From Clostridia bacterium (lineage in GTDB: Bacteria; Bacillota; Clostridia; Oscillospirales; Acutalibacteraceae): a stretch of 64,000 nucleotides of DNA. Both the position numbers and the translations under genes were made by a program. Shown one piece after another: positions 50,510-58,393 of this stretch (position 1 is its first letter; every line of letters starts with the position of its first letter). The stretch lies in the NCBI GenBank assembly GCA_017428525.1, contig JAFRQQ010000018.1, positions 78,300 through 142,299 of the forward strand, in the 5' to 3' direction. The notes under the pieces were generated by a model. The model had not been told where the DNA came from. It made no database searches and was given only the letters and a program-made list of their open reading frames with translations.

Positions 50510-52393
50510 TCACATGTCGCCGTAGAGCTTTGCCAGTCCGTGATAAAGCGAAACGACCGCCGGGCTGATGAAATCCCAGAAGGCGTTGTCATACAGCGTG
50601 GTCCAGCAGAACGGGATGCGCAGCAGATGCAGCGCGTAGCAATCCGACAGCTGCCGCTGACGGTTGCTCTCCCCCAGCCAGGTGATCCCCGCGTCGACCA
50701 GATCCAGATACAGCGCGTCCCGGGCTTTCATGCGCTGATAGAGCGTGTGAAACGCCGAAAACTCGCCCTTGCTGTTGGCGCATTTCCAATAGCGCCAGCA
50801 GAATTCCGAGCGGTGCACGCGGTCCTTCTGCGCCTGCGTCTGCGCGCCGGCCGCCGCCGCGGCCCAGAGGGCGTCAAACGCCGCGACGTCGCTCGTTTTT
50901 ATGCCGGGCAGCGAGCCCTTCGCCCTGTCAAAGATCTGCGCGTGCTTTTTCGCCGTCACGCCCTTTTCGCAGCAAAGGTCGATGAAGGTCCGGATGGACG
51001 CCCACCCGTCGCCGTAGTAAAACGCCAGAAAGCCGTTCATCTCGCTGTCAAAATCCCGGTAGGGATCCTGCATCAGCTTCGCCTGCAGATACAGGCGCAG
51101 GTCGCTGAATTCTCCATCGCACAGTTGCGTCTGCGGGTTGCCCTCGCCGTAAACGCCCTTGACGTTGTTTTCATAAAAGATCTGCAGGTTGCGCTGCATC
51201 ACGTGGAGATTCGGGAAGAAATTGATATATTCGCTGTAATTGGTGCCGTAGTCCCAGACGTAAATGCGCTTGCAGATTGCCGACCAGTCGCGCAGATCCT
51301 GCATGAAACTGACGTTTTCCGCGCAGGCGGGGTCGTCGAGCGGATGGCCGAAGCAGCATTCGATCGAGCAAAGGCGGATAATGACGTTGTCCCGCGGCAC
51401 GACCTTCGTCGGCGCCTGCCGCGAATACTGATAGGCAAAGGTATCGACCGCCACATTGTCATAGCCCGCCGCCGCGACCGCATCGGCGATCGTATTGGCA
51501 AAGGTGACCATCGTGCCGGCGTGAGAGCCATTGGCCTCGTCGAGCGCCTTGCAGTCGGGGCAGGTGCAGTAATCGCCGTTATCGTGCTGTGTGACCGAAA
51601 CGATCTGCAGCGCCTGCTGCGGGTCGTGACTGCGTGCGAGGAGCGAAAGCACCTCCTGCGTCACGATGCGGATGGTTTTGGGATGCGTGAGACAGAGCTG
51701 ATTCGGCGTGCGCTCGCCGTCATGCAGGGCGAAATACTCCGGGTGGGCGTCGAAATAGACGGCGGCGCTGCAGAACTGATTTGTGAGCGTATGCGCAAAG
51801 CCGGAGAGATAGCGGATGCAGCCGCCCATCTCCTCGGGCGTGTTGGAATAAGTGCCGCCGCTGATGCCGTTTGCAACAGTGAACTCCGGATTCTGCCCGT
51901 TTCGCCAGTCGGTTTCGGTGTACTCGAAATACGGCGTATACGCCAGCGCATAATCCGCGGGCACTTCGACCGTCCGGGCCGCCGGAATCAGGTAATCCTC
52001 ATTCGTATAAAACCGGCAGCCGCACGCGTTTTCGAGAAACGCAAATACACCGTAGATCACGCCGCGTTTGCCGCCGCCGGCAATGCGGAGATTGCCCGCT
52101 TCCGCCTTGACGCTGTAAGCGCCCTCCGCAAGGACAGCGTCATGCTGCAGAAGGATCTGCGTCGGCGCGTCGGCGGATGTGACGATCGGAACGGTCTGCC
52201 CTGTAAGCTCGGCAAAGAACTTCTGCAGCGTCCGCGCGGCATACCCCAGCGTTGCCGGCGCAGCCTGCGGCAGAACGATCTGTGCGTCCGCGTTTTCTCC
52301 CGCAAGCAAAAGCACTTGCTCCGCGCTTGCGCAGACGGAAAAGCAGCCGAGCAGCAGCACAAATGCAAGGACCCCGGAAAGCGCTTTTTTCAT
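50510..52393 (-). CDS. Secreted DUF4838 glycosidase-like protein
   Basis: A 627-residue protein with a signal peptide (residues 1-24, ending ASA). After an N-terminal alpha/beta domain of the type preceding many glycosidase barrels (YAARTLQKFFAELTGQTVPI) comes the DUF4838 core: QHDNGDYCTCPDCKALDEAN with a Cys-x-Cys-x2-Cys pattern, then GTMVTFANTIADAV. The Cys arrangement is typical and could bind metal. DUF4838 proteins often accompany GH genes and are likely glycoside hydrolases acting on host or plant glycans; the catalytic residues are not known to me. GGAGGG ribosome site. Confidence 0.82.
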   Translation of the reverse strand: MKKALSGVLAFVLLLGCFSVCASAEQVLLLAGENADAQIVLPQAAPATLGYAARTLQKFFAELTGQTVPIVTSADAPTQILLQHDAVLAEGAYSVKAEAGNLRIAGGGKRGVIYGVFAFLENACGCRFYTNEDYLIPAARTVEVPADYALAYTPYFEYTETDWRNGQNPEFTVANGISGGTYSNTPEEMGGCIRYLSGFAHTLTNQFCSAAVYFDAHPEYFALHDGERTPNQLCLTHPKTIRIVTQEVLSLLARSHDPQQALQIVSVTQHDNGDYCTCPDCKALDEANGSHAGTMVTFANTIADAVAAAGYDNVAVDTFAYQYSRQAPTKVVPRDNVIIRLCSIECCFGHPLDDPACAENVSFMQDLRDWSAICKRIYVWDYGTNYSEYINFFPNLHVMQRNLQIFYENNVKGVYGEGNPQTQLCDGEFSDLRLYLQAKLMQDPYRDFDSEMNGFLAFYYGDGWASIRTFIDLCCEKGVTAKKHAQIFDRAKGSLPGIKTSDVAAFDALWAAAAAGAQTQAQKDRVHRSEFCWRYWKCANSKGEFSAFHTLYQRMKARDALYLDLVDAGITWLGESNRQRQLSDCYALHLLRIPFCWTTLYDNAFWDFISPAVVSLYHGLAKLYGDM

Positions 52394-52435
52394 GGTTCTC
52401 CCTCCGTATTCTTAAAAGCGAATGATGGATTGCGT

Positions 52436-53644
52436 TCAGCCCTTCGGCATGGTTTCATAATCAGCGAGATTGAGAAACGCGCAGGCGACGCCGCTTTGCG
52501 AGAGCAGATCGGTGTAATTCTCCGGATCCTCTGCGCCGGAGCAGAAATACGGATCGTACAGCCCGTCTGCATCCTTTGTCGCAAGCTCGTTGCGCATCAC
52601 GGCCGCGCAGTGCGCCAGCGCCGCGGCGTCTTTCTGCGGGTCGACCTCATAGAATTTCACATAACTGCGCATCAGCCAGCCGATGCACCAGGCCTTGAAG
52701 ATCGGATTCGCGTTCATCCGGATCACGGTTTCCCCCTGCGCCGTCGCCGTTTCGGTGAAGATATGCGGCAGCGTCGCGTCGACCGTCGCTTTTGTCAGCG
52801 CGTAATACGTTTCTTCACCCGTGATTTCATAGAGCAGACTGCCCGCGTAAATCATCGTCGCCTGATTGTACGCGCCCTTCCACCGGTTGCCGATGCGGCC
52901 GTCCAATCCGACGCTGTCGCAGAACAGATCGTGCTCGCGCAGGGTCCGATTCATCCAGTCGTAGATCATCCTGCCGCGTGTAAGGTATATTTCTTTGCCC
53001 GTCATCTGATACGCGAGCAGGAACGCGATGGCGCCCGGCGCGTTGGAACAGGCGTTTTTCGAGCTGTATGCGGCGGACCAGTAGATGCCGCCGCCCGCGA
53101 CGTCATCCCAGCCCGTCCAGAGGAAGTCCAGATTCTTCTCCGCGGCGGAAAGCAGCGACGCGTCCCCGAGATTGCGATAGCCGAGCAGCAGCTGGATGCA
53201 GACCCATTCGTTGTCGTCATAATAGTAATCGCCGCTGTTGCCCGCCGAGGCGTTATAATAGCAAATGCCGTCATAGGCGCCGGACGGCGTTTCGAGCGCG
53301 CCCTCCGCCGTCAGATAACGGGAAAACCCCTGCTTGAGCGCGTCGGCATAGGCGACCCGCAGCCGGACAGAGCCGGGATAGAGCCGATACGCATCCGCCA
53401 TCGCTTCCGCAAAGGCGGCCGCAGGCCAGACGTAGGGCATCCCCTTTTCGTCGATTTTTCTGTTAAAAGTGTGCGTGCGCGCATCATAGCATTGATCGAC
53501 CAGAAGCTCCGTGAGCGCATAGCCCGCCCGCGAAAACTCATGCGCCGCAAGCGATGCGGACCGCCCGAAATCCAGTCTGCCCGCGCCGAAAAAAGAAGAA
53601 AAAAAGATGAGCACGCTGAGCATCAGCGCCGAGAGTTTTTCCAT
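52436..53644 (-). CDS. GH76-like alpha-1,6-mannanase, exported
   Basis: A 402-residue (alpha/alpha)6-barrel protein. The N-terminal hydrophobic segment (SALMLSVLIFFSSFFGAG) exports or anchors it. The GH76 catalytic pair is Asp143-Asp144 in YYYDDNEWVC, with GGGIYWSAAYSSKNACSN and YNQATMIYAG matching other family blocks. GH76 enzymes cleave alpha-1,6-mannan backbones such as those of fungal walls or mycobacterial lipomannan. A cytosolic GH92 elsewhere in the window could finish such oligosaccharides. It is shorter than most GH76 but complete over the barrel. AAAGGAG precedes the ATG. Confidence 0.8.
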   Translation of the reverse strand: MEKLSALMLSVLIFFSSFFGAGRLDFGRSASLAAHEFSRAGYALTELLVDQCYDARTHTFNRKIDEKGMPYVWPAAAFAEAMADAYRLYPGSVRLRVAYADALKQGFSRYLTAEGALETPSGAYDGICYYNASAGNSGDYYYDDNEWVCIQLLLGYRNLGDASLLSAAEKNLDFLWTGWDDVAGGGIYWSAAYSSKNACSNAPGAIAFLLAYQMTGKEIYLTRGRMIYDWMNRTLREHDLFCDSVGLDGRIGNRWKGAYNQATMIYAGSLLYEITGEETYYALTKATVDATLPHIFTETATAQGETVIRMNANPIFKAWCIGWLMRSYVKFYEVDPQKDAAALAHCAAVMRNELATKDADGLYDPYFCSGAEDPENYTDLLSQSGVACAFLNLADYETMPKG

Positions 53645-53671
53645 CCGACCTCGCTCCTTTCCCTGTCGTTT

Positions 53672-54406
53672 TCAGCGTTGCGCGCCGTGCGTTTCCGTTT
53701 CCTGTTTTCCTGCTGGCTTCCACGGCCGTCCCGCGGCAAGCCATCCGTTATTCTCCCAGTATGCTTTCTCTTTCGGCGACGCGCCCAAGCCCTTGATCTG
53801 CATCTTGCGCATCAGGCCGAACATCAGTCTGGTTTTCAGCCCGACGCGGACGTCCTTTTTCTCCTCGATCACGCCTGCGAGCTTTTTCATATCCTTTTCG
53901 ATCCGCGCTTTTTTCTTTTCGGAAACCTGCGCCCAGCCCATCGCCTGAACGGAAATGCCGTATTTTTTCACATACGGCACGCCCCAGTAAAACAGCGCGT
54001 TCGCAATATCCTTGACCGCGCTTTTCGCACCCGAGCCGGCCGCCGTCGAAATCACGACGGCTTTTTTGCCGAACATGCAGGCCCTGGGCTTATGGGACAT
54101 CCAGTAGGTGAACGTCAGATCGATCAGGGACTTCATCGGCGCAGACGCCCGCATGCAGTAGGTCGGCGTTGTGAAAATCAGCAGATCGGCCGCTTCGATC
54201 GCATCCGTGATGCGCTTCTTTTCCGCGTAATACGGGCAGTCCGCTTCCTCCTCGATGCAGGCGTAGCATCCGACGCAGAAGTGCTCAAGATCCTTCGGCA
54301 GAAAGAATTCGCTGATCTGACTGCCGGGAAACTGCGCCGCAAGCATGCGGCCGATGTGGCAGGAGCTGCCCTTGTGGTTCTGCCCGTGAATCATTGCGAT
54401 CTTCAT
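53672..54406 (-). CDS. Iron-sulfur flavoprotein-like FMN reductase
   Basis: A 244-residue flavodoxin-fold protein. The N-terminal MKIAMIHGQNHKGSSCHIGR is the FMN-phosphate loop. Cys44, Cys47, Cys50 and Cys57 (FCVGCYACIEEEADCP) form the compact C-x2-C-x2-C-x6-C cluster motif of archaeal/clostridial iron-sulfur flavoproteins (Isf). The later FTTPTYCMRASAPMKSLIDL is the flavin-binding loop. It probably passes electrons from ferredoxin or NAD(P)H to quinones, O2 or H2O2. The start at 54406 follows GAGGGG; a long 5' in-frame extension is not coding. Confidence 0.82.
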   Translation of the reverse strand: MKIAMIHGQNHKGSSCHIGRMLAAQFPGSQISEFFLPKDLEHFCVGCYACIEEEADCPYYAEKKRITDAIEAADLLIFTTPTYCMRASAPMKSLIDLTFTYWMSHKPRACMFGKKAVVISTAAGSGAKSAVKDIANALFYWGVPYVKKYGISVQAMGWAQVSEKKKARIEKDMKKLAGVIEEKKDVRVGLKTRLMFGLMRKMQIKGLGASPKEKAYWENNGWLAAGRPWKPAGKQETETHGAQR

Positions 54407-54578
54407 CTCGTGTTTCCCCTCGCCGTTCTTCCCCGGTCCGCCGCCTTTGCCGCATGCAAAAACGCGGATCCGGTTCGCTACGTTCATTGTAGCATACTTC
54501 CCCGCATCATTCAACCGCCTTTTCGCAATCGGCCGCGCTTGTGCATGCCTCAAAAGATCAAATACAGAGCAAGCAAAA

Positions 54579-54608
54579 AGCCGCTGCGAATGCAGCGGCT
54601 CCGTTTTT
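54579..54608. terminator. Bidirectional terminator between DUF2812 and flavoprotein genes
   Basis: AGCCGCTGC (54579-54587) pairs with GCAGCGGCT (54592-54600). T tracts flank it on both strands (CCGTTTTTT and TTTTGCTT), so it also ends the leftward DUF2812 transcript. Confidence 0.78.
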
Positions 54609-54674
54609 TGCCTGCCGGTGACGCCGTTTTTCTTTCCGACGGTGCAGACCGCGGCGCAGAAAGAAAGACCGGCT

Positions 54675-55220
54675 TCATTGCTCATATTTTTTCCTGATTT
54701 TTCTGAGCTTGATCCCGCAGTAGACGATCAGGAACGAGTAAAGGACAAACATCACGCCGAAGAAAATCGCCAGTCCTTTCCCGAAGGCACTGCCGTCCCC
54801 GAGGCCGAAGTGCAGAAAGTTCGGGATCACACAGCACAGGAACAGGATCTCCAGCGGCAGCAGGCGCGTTTTCACAATGCTGCTTACAAATTCCAGCTTC
54901 GACTCCCTGTCGGAGAACAGCTCGCCGTCCTCCTGCGCCTGCGCCTGATCGGCGGGCTTCCTGAAATAGAGCCAGCCGAGGCATTCCGCAAAATACTCCC
55001 AGCCGAAATCGGCGAGCATCTGCAGATAGTCGGGCGTCTGCTTTTCGTTTTTGTAATCGAGCCTGTAAATCACGTCCTCCGGTTCGCAGGATTCAAAACG
55101 ATAGACGCAAGGCGGCGTCATTTTCACGAGCTTCCACCCGCTGCCGTGCATGGTTCTCAGCCAGCGTTCTTCTTCCTCAAAATCGGCAATTGTATAAAAG
55201 CGAATTACAGTTTTACGCAT
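54675..55220 (-). CDS. DUF2812 membrane protein
   Basis: A 181-residue protein of the DUF2812 family. The soluble N-terminal part (RFYTIADFEEEERWLRTMHG, then GWKLVK and DYKNEKQTPDYLQMLADFGW) is followed by two membrane helices (LPLEILFLCCVIPNFLHFG; FFGVMFVLYSFLIVYCGI). It is usually encoded next to a PadR-type regulator, as here, where the ATG at 55220 lies eight bases inside the regulator gene after AAAGGAGAGATCC. The function is unknown; a stress-sensing role paired with PadR is likely. Confidence 0.85.
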   Translation of the reverse strand: MRKTVIRFYTIADFEEEERWLRTMHGSGWKLVKMTPPCVYRFESCEPEDVIYRLDYKNEKQTPDYLQMLADFGWEYFAECLGWLYFRKPADQAQAQEDGELFSDRESKLEFVSSIVKTRLLPLEILFLCCVIPNFLHFGLGDGSAFGKGLAIFFGVMFVLYSFLIVYCGIKLRKIRKKYEQ

Positions 55221-55536
55221 GGATCTCCTCTCCTTTGCTGTTTTTATAGAGTCTTTCAATTCGTCTGATTTCCGTTTCCAGGATTTCTCTGCCGAGCGCC
55301 GTAAGCTGATACAGCTTGCGTTTCTCCTCCTCGCGGCAAAACGTGATCAGACCGTCCTTTTCCATTTTGGAAAGCGTGCCGTACATGGTCCCCGCGCTGA
55401 TCGTTACCTCGCCGGCCGTCATCTCTTTCACCTGCCGGCTGATGCCGTACCCGTGCTGCGGCGACTGCAGGCAGAACAGAATGTAAAAGCCTGATTCGGT
55501 CATGGGAACATAGATGCGTTTGATTTTCTCGTCCAT
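55213..55536 (-). CDS. PadR-family transcriptional regulator
   Basis: A 107-residue winged-helix regulator. The motifs QSPQHGYGISRQVKEMT and VTISAGTMYGTLSKMEKDGL are the PadR recognition helices; the C-terminus (LGREILETEIRRIERLYKN) forms the dimer helix. It probably represses its own operon through the palindrome at 55566-55608 in answer to an unknown ligand. It is translationally linked to the DUF2812 gene. Confidence 0.92.
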   Translation of the reverse strand: MDEKIKRIYVPMTESGFYILFCLQSPQHGYGISRQVKEMTAGEVTISAGTMYGTLSKMEKDGLITFCREEEKRKLYQLTALGREILETEIRRIERLYKNSKGEEIHA

Positions 55537-55565
55537 ACGGGGCTCCTCCTTTCTATCAAATTTCG

Positions 55566-55608
55566 ATGCATCGGACTTCGATATACATTATATCGAGGTT
55601 CGATGCAT
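55566..55608. promoter_or_regulatory. Nested palindromic operator of the PadR operon
   Basis: Outer arms ATGCATCG (55566-55573) and CGATGCAT (55601-55608) share an exact centre (55587) with inner arms TCGATAT (55578-55584) and ATATCGA (55590-55596). The inner palindrome covers the -10 box. This is a strong candidate PadR operator. Confidence 0.8.
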
Positions 55609-55615
55609 TTGTCAA
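55587..55615 (-). promoter_or_regulatory. Sigma-A promoter of the PadR-DUF2812 operon
   Basis: On the minus strand TTGACA (55610-55615) and TATAAT (55587-55592), both perfect consensus, are 17 bases apart. Confidence 0.9.
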
Positions 55616-55661
55616 GAGGTTTTTCAAAATAATTTTTCACCCTGCGGCAAACCGTCCGGAA

Positions 55662-55697
55662 ACACAAGAATCCCCCGAAGCAAATCGCTTCGGGGGA
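55662..55697 (-). terminator. Terminator of the GH operon
   Basis: An 11-pair stem (TCCCCCGAAGC at 55671-55681 with GCTTCGGGGGA at 55687-55697) is followed on the minus strand by TTCTTGTGTTT. Confidence 0.8.
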
Positions 55698-55709
55698 GGC
55701 GTGCGGCGC

Positions 55710-56915
55710 TTATGATTCCGCGCCGGTGATGATGTCTTTCACCGCGTAATACGCGGGCTTTGGCGTGCCGTCAAGGTAAAACAGGCCCCATCTGGTTTCA
55801 AACGGGCACCAGGTGTGGCCGCAGGCCCAGCACCGCTCCATATCCTGGCAGCAGTAGATGATCATGCCCGCAAGGCAGTTCAGCTTTTTCAGCTCGCCCA
55901 TGACCCGCCGGAAGTACTCCGCCTGCCCCTCCGGCGTGTGCGGGATGCTCTCCATCGTTTCGGCGGCTGTTTCGCCGTAGAAATGCTGATACTCCTTTTC
56001 AAAGACGATCTCCGCCCAGCGGTCCTCGTCGTCCGGATAGCCGTCCTTCAGCCGCTGCTGAAACTGCGGCGGCAGCTTGCGGATGAAATTCATGCCGTCC
56101 GCGATGGCTTCGGCCTCGGTGGCATACCCGTAGTAGCCGAGGATTTCCGCCTTCTGTTCGGCTGTTTTCGGCCCGCCCTCGCTCCAGAAGCCGAACTCCT
56201 GAATGAGAATGGGCTTGCAGGTGTTCCTGTATAACTCCTTCACTTTCTTCGCGTAGTCGCTCGCTTTCGCGTTGCCCTGGTTGCCGGTATACAGATCGAT
56301 GCCCACATAATCGCAATACGGAAGATAGGGCTTCATCAGCTTGTGCAGATTTCGGCTCATATCCGCCGAATTGTAGCCGATGGGGAAGTTTTCCGTGACC
56401 TTGTCCAGCGCTTCGAGCTGGATGCCGATAAAGACCGCCGCTTCTTCCAGCGTCAGCGGTTTTGTGAAGGTGTCCAGCCCCATTTCGTTTGTGACCTGAA
56501 ACGCGCCCGTGATGTCTTTGAGATCCTCATAAAGAAACACGGCGATTTCCTGCGTCTTTTCAACCTCTTCCACGGGATTGAAGCCGCCGATATTGAAATA
56601 ATCTTTGGGATAAGGCGTGACCGCCATGACCTTGAAGCCGCGGTCGGTGTAGCCCTTGGCGCGGGCTTTAAAATCCAGATAATGACCGCTGATCTCCCCG
56701 GCCTGATTGTAGGGATAGGGAATATCGAACCGCACCCATTGCAGCCCCGCGTCGCCGAGCAGCTCGTAATTCTCATTCGGGTGGCAGACGCCGTAAATAT
56801 AGCCGCCGGTCTGCGCGAGGAGCGCCTGCACATTCCGATCGGGCAGATTGAAGATGCTGCCGAAAAAGCAGGAGATGGTGATGATGACCGATTCAAAAAA
56901 CGCGAGCACTCTCAT
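55710..56915 (-). CDS. Clan A (GH5/GH39-like) glycoside hydrolase, exported
   Basis: A 401-residue TIM-barrel protein. A hydrophobic N-terminus (ESVIITISCFFGSIF) precedes it. The paired catalytic glutamates of clan A fit Glu144 in QVTNEMG (acid/base) and Glu240 in ILIQEFGFWSEGG (nucleophile), the latter on the expected strand 7. Near the end ACGHTWCPFETRWGLFY is rich in Trp/Cys, probably lining the substrate site. I cannot assign an exact GH family. Its ribosome site lies inside the end of the GH39 gene, with the two genes three bases apart. Confidence 0.72.
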   Translation of the reverse strand: MRVLAFFESVIITISCFFGSIFNLPDRNVQALLAQTGGYIYGVCHPNENYELLGDAGLQWVRFDIPYPYNQAGEISGHYLDFKARAKGYTDRGFKVMAVTPYPKDYFNIGGFNPVEEVEKTQEIAVFLYEDLKDITGAFQVTNEMGLDTFTKPLTLEEAAVFIGIQLEALDKVTENFPIGYNSADMSRNLHKLMKPYLPYCDYVGIDLYTGNQGNAKASDYAKKVKELYRNTCKPILIQEFGFWSEGGPKTAEQKAEILGYYGYATEAEAIADGMNFIRKLPPQFQQRLKDGYPDDEDRWAEIVFEKEYQHFYGETAAETMESIPHTPEGQAEYFRRVMGELKKLNCLAGMIIYCCQDMERCWACGHTWCPFETRWGLFYLDGTPKPAYYAVKDIITGAES

Positions 56916-56918
56916 TGG

Positions 56919-58301
56919 TTAGCCTCCCGACCCTGATGATTTGAATGTAATGTAAAGCATCGAGCCGCTTTCGATCACGTCCGGCAGCGGGATCTCGACC
57001 CATGCGCATTCTTCGTTGACCGTCATGCATTTCTCCACGGCATACGCCCCCGCGTCGATCCGGAGTTTCCGGTCTTTTTTGTCGGACACATTCGCGATCA
57101 GAAGCGCCTGCCCGTCCTCCCCCGTCGCGGCCACCGCATACAGATCGTCGCGCAGGCGCAGGTTTGTGATGTCCGCCTGCTGCCCGAGCCGGTACAGCTG
57201 CCCGAACGCCCAGAAGCCGTAATAGGCCGCAGAGGGCTTGTGATCCCGCACGAACATGCCCGCGTGCACCGACGTGGGAAGGTCATCCGCGCAGTAGTAA
57301 TGCGCCATATCCAGGCCTTTGTTCTGGAACATGAGCAGCATCGACGTCTGATTTGCGCCGTAGCGGCGGTCGATGAGATCGTTTTCCGTCGGATTGTAGT
57401 TCCACTCGTCGACGATGATCTCCGTTTCGCCGTAGCCGGCTTTTTGCAGCTTTTCCCGCACGTAATCAATGTAGCGGGCATTCTTTTCGGTCGTGGTGTA
57501 GCTGTGCCAGGTGAAAAAGTCCATGGGCGTGTTGTGCGCCGCAATATAGGCAAGGAAGTCTTCAAAGAACGTGATGAAATATTGATTCTGTGAACTGGAG
57601 CCGGTATTGACCGCATTCGTTTTCGTCAGCGCGTAAAAGCCGCAGGAGCCGTAGCCGCCGATTTTCAGGTCGGGAAATTTCTGTTTCAGATAGGTGGCCG
57701 TCACGTCGTAAAGGCGGTAGAATTCTTCCGGCGTGCCCTGCCAGAAGTTGTTTTCGGCCGGCACCGGCTGGCAGTCGGGTTCGTTGTAGATTTCCCAGTA
57801 TTCGATATTGTAGCGGAAGCCGTTTGCCCAGCCTTCGTTGTAGTGGAGAATGATGTGCGCGCAGATCTGCGCCCACTTTTCAAAATCCGCGGGCGGCTGC
57901 AGATGCGGACGCATGCGCTCCGGGTCGCTCCAGCTGATGCCGAAGCGGAAGAACGGCGCCATGCCGGCGTCAACGATCGACGCGATCACCTCGTCGCAGT
58001 CCGCAAAGCAATAGGCGCTTTCATCCTCGACGTCTGCGGAAAAATCCGGAAAAATGCAGTGGATATCCGTCGCGTGAATGTCGTGCGTTCTGCAATAAGG
58101 CATGTTCGCTTCGGTAAAATAACGGTTGATTTCGCTGCCCGTCACGTATTCCGGCATCCGGCCGATGCCGTGCACGGGTCTGATCTCGCCGACGACGTGA
58201 TCAAAGTCAATCCTGATCACATCCGGGGTGAAAATCAACTGCGCCAAAGAAGTGAAAAAGGTCAGAATGGCCGCAAGCGCGGCGCCTGCTCTTTGCAGCA
58301 T
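56919..58301 (-). CDS. GH39-like glycosidase, exported
   Basis: A 460-residue protein with an N-terminal hydrophobic helix (ALAAILTFFTSLAQLIF). The TIM barrel carries Glu174 in YWEIYNEPDC (acid/base) and Glu299 in EIIVDEWNYNP (nucleophile), both as in GH39 beta-xylosidases and alpha-L-iduronidases. A C-terminal beta-sandwich follows (DGQALLIANVSDKKDRKL). The target could be xylan, an iduronate-containing glycosaminoglycan or an arabinoside. The start at 58301 follows GGGAGG; 11 upstream in-frame codons lack a site. Confidence 0.8.
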   Translation of the reverse strand: MLQRAGAALAAILTFFTSLAQLIFTPDVIRIDFDHVVGEIRPVHGIGRMPEYVTGSEINRYFTEANMPYCRTHDIHATDIHCIFPDFSADVEDESAYCFADCDEVIASIVDAGMAPFFRFGISWSDPERMRPHLQPPADFEKWAQICAHIILHYNEGWANGFRYNIEYWEIYNEPDCQPVPAENNFWQGTPEEFYRLYDVTATYLKQKFPDLKIGGYGSCGFYALTKTNAVNTGSSSQNQYFITFFEDFLAYIAAHNTPMDFFTWHSYTTTEKNARYIDYVREKLQKAGYGETEIIVDEWNYNPTENDLIDRRYGANQTSMLLMFQNKGLDMAHYYCADDLPTSVHAGMFVRDHKPSAAYYGFWAFGQLYRLGQQADITNLRLRDDLYAVAATGEDGQALLIANVSDKKDRKLRIDAGAYAVEKCMTVNEECAWVEIPLPDVIESGSMLYITFKSSGSGG

Positions 58302-58393
58302 CCGATCGCCTCCCGCTGTTTTTTCCGGCGTCATCGCCGGATTTCTCTTTCCCGCATCGGGATGATCCGTATCCCGGATCGGAATCCGTTTTT

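Noticed and set aside
50300..54697. A plus-strand open frame of about 1465 codons antisense to four genes
   Set aside because: It has no family features, is rich in Arg/Ala/Gly typical of reversed GC-rich coding DNA, and the minus-strand genes beneath it have signal peptides, catalytic motifs and ribosome sites.
58320..58350. Hairpin CCGGCGTCATCGCCGG between the GH78 and GH39 genes
   Set aside because: On the transcribed (minus) strand it is followed by AAAAAAC rather than Ts, so it is not a terminator for these genes; role unclear.
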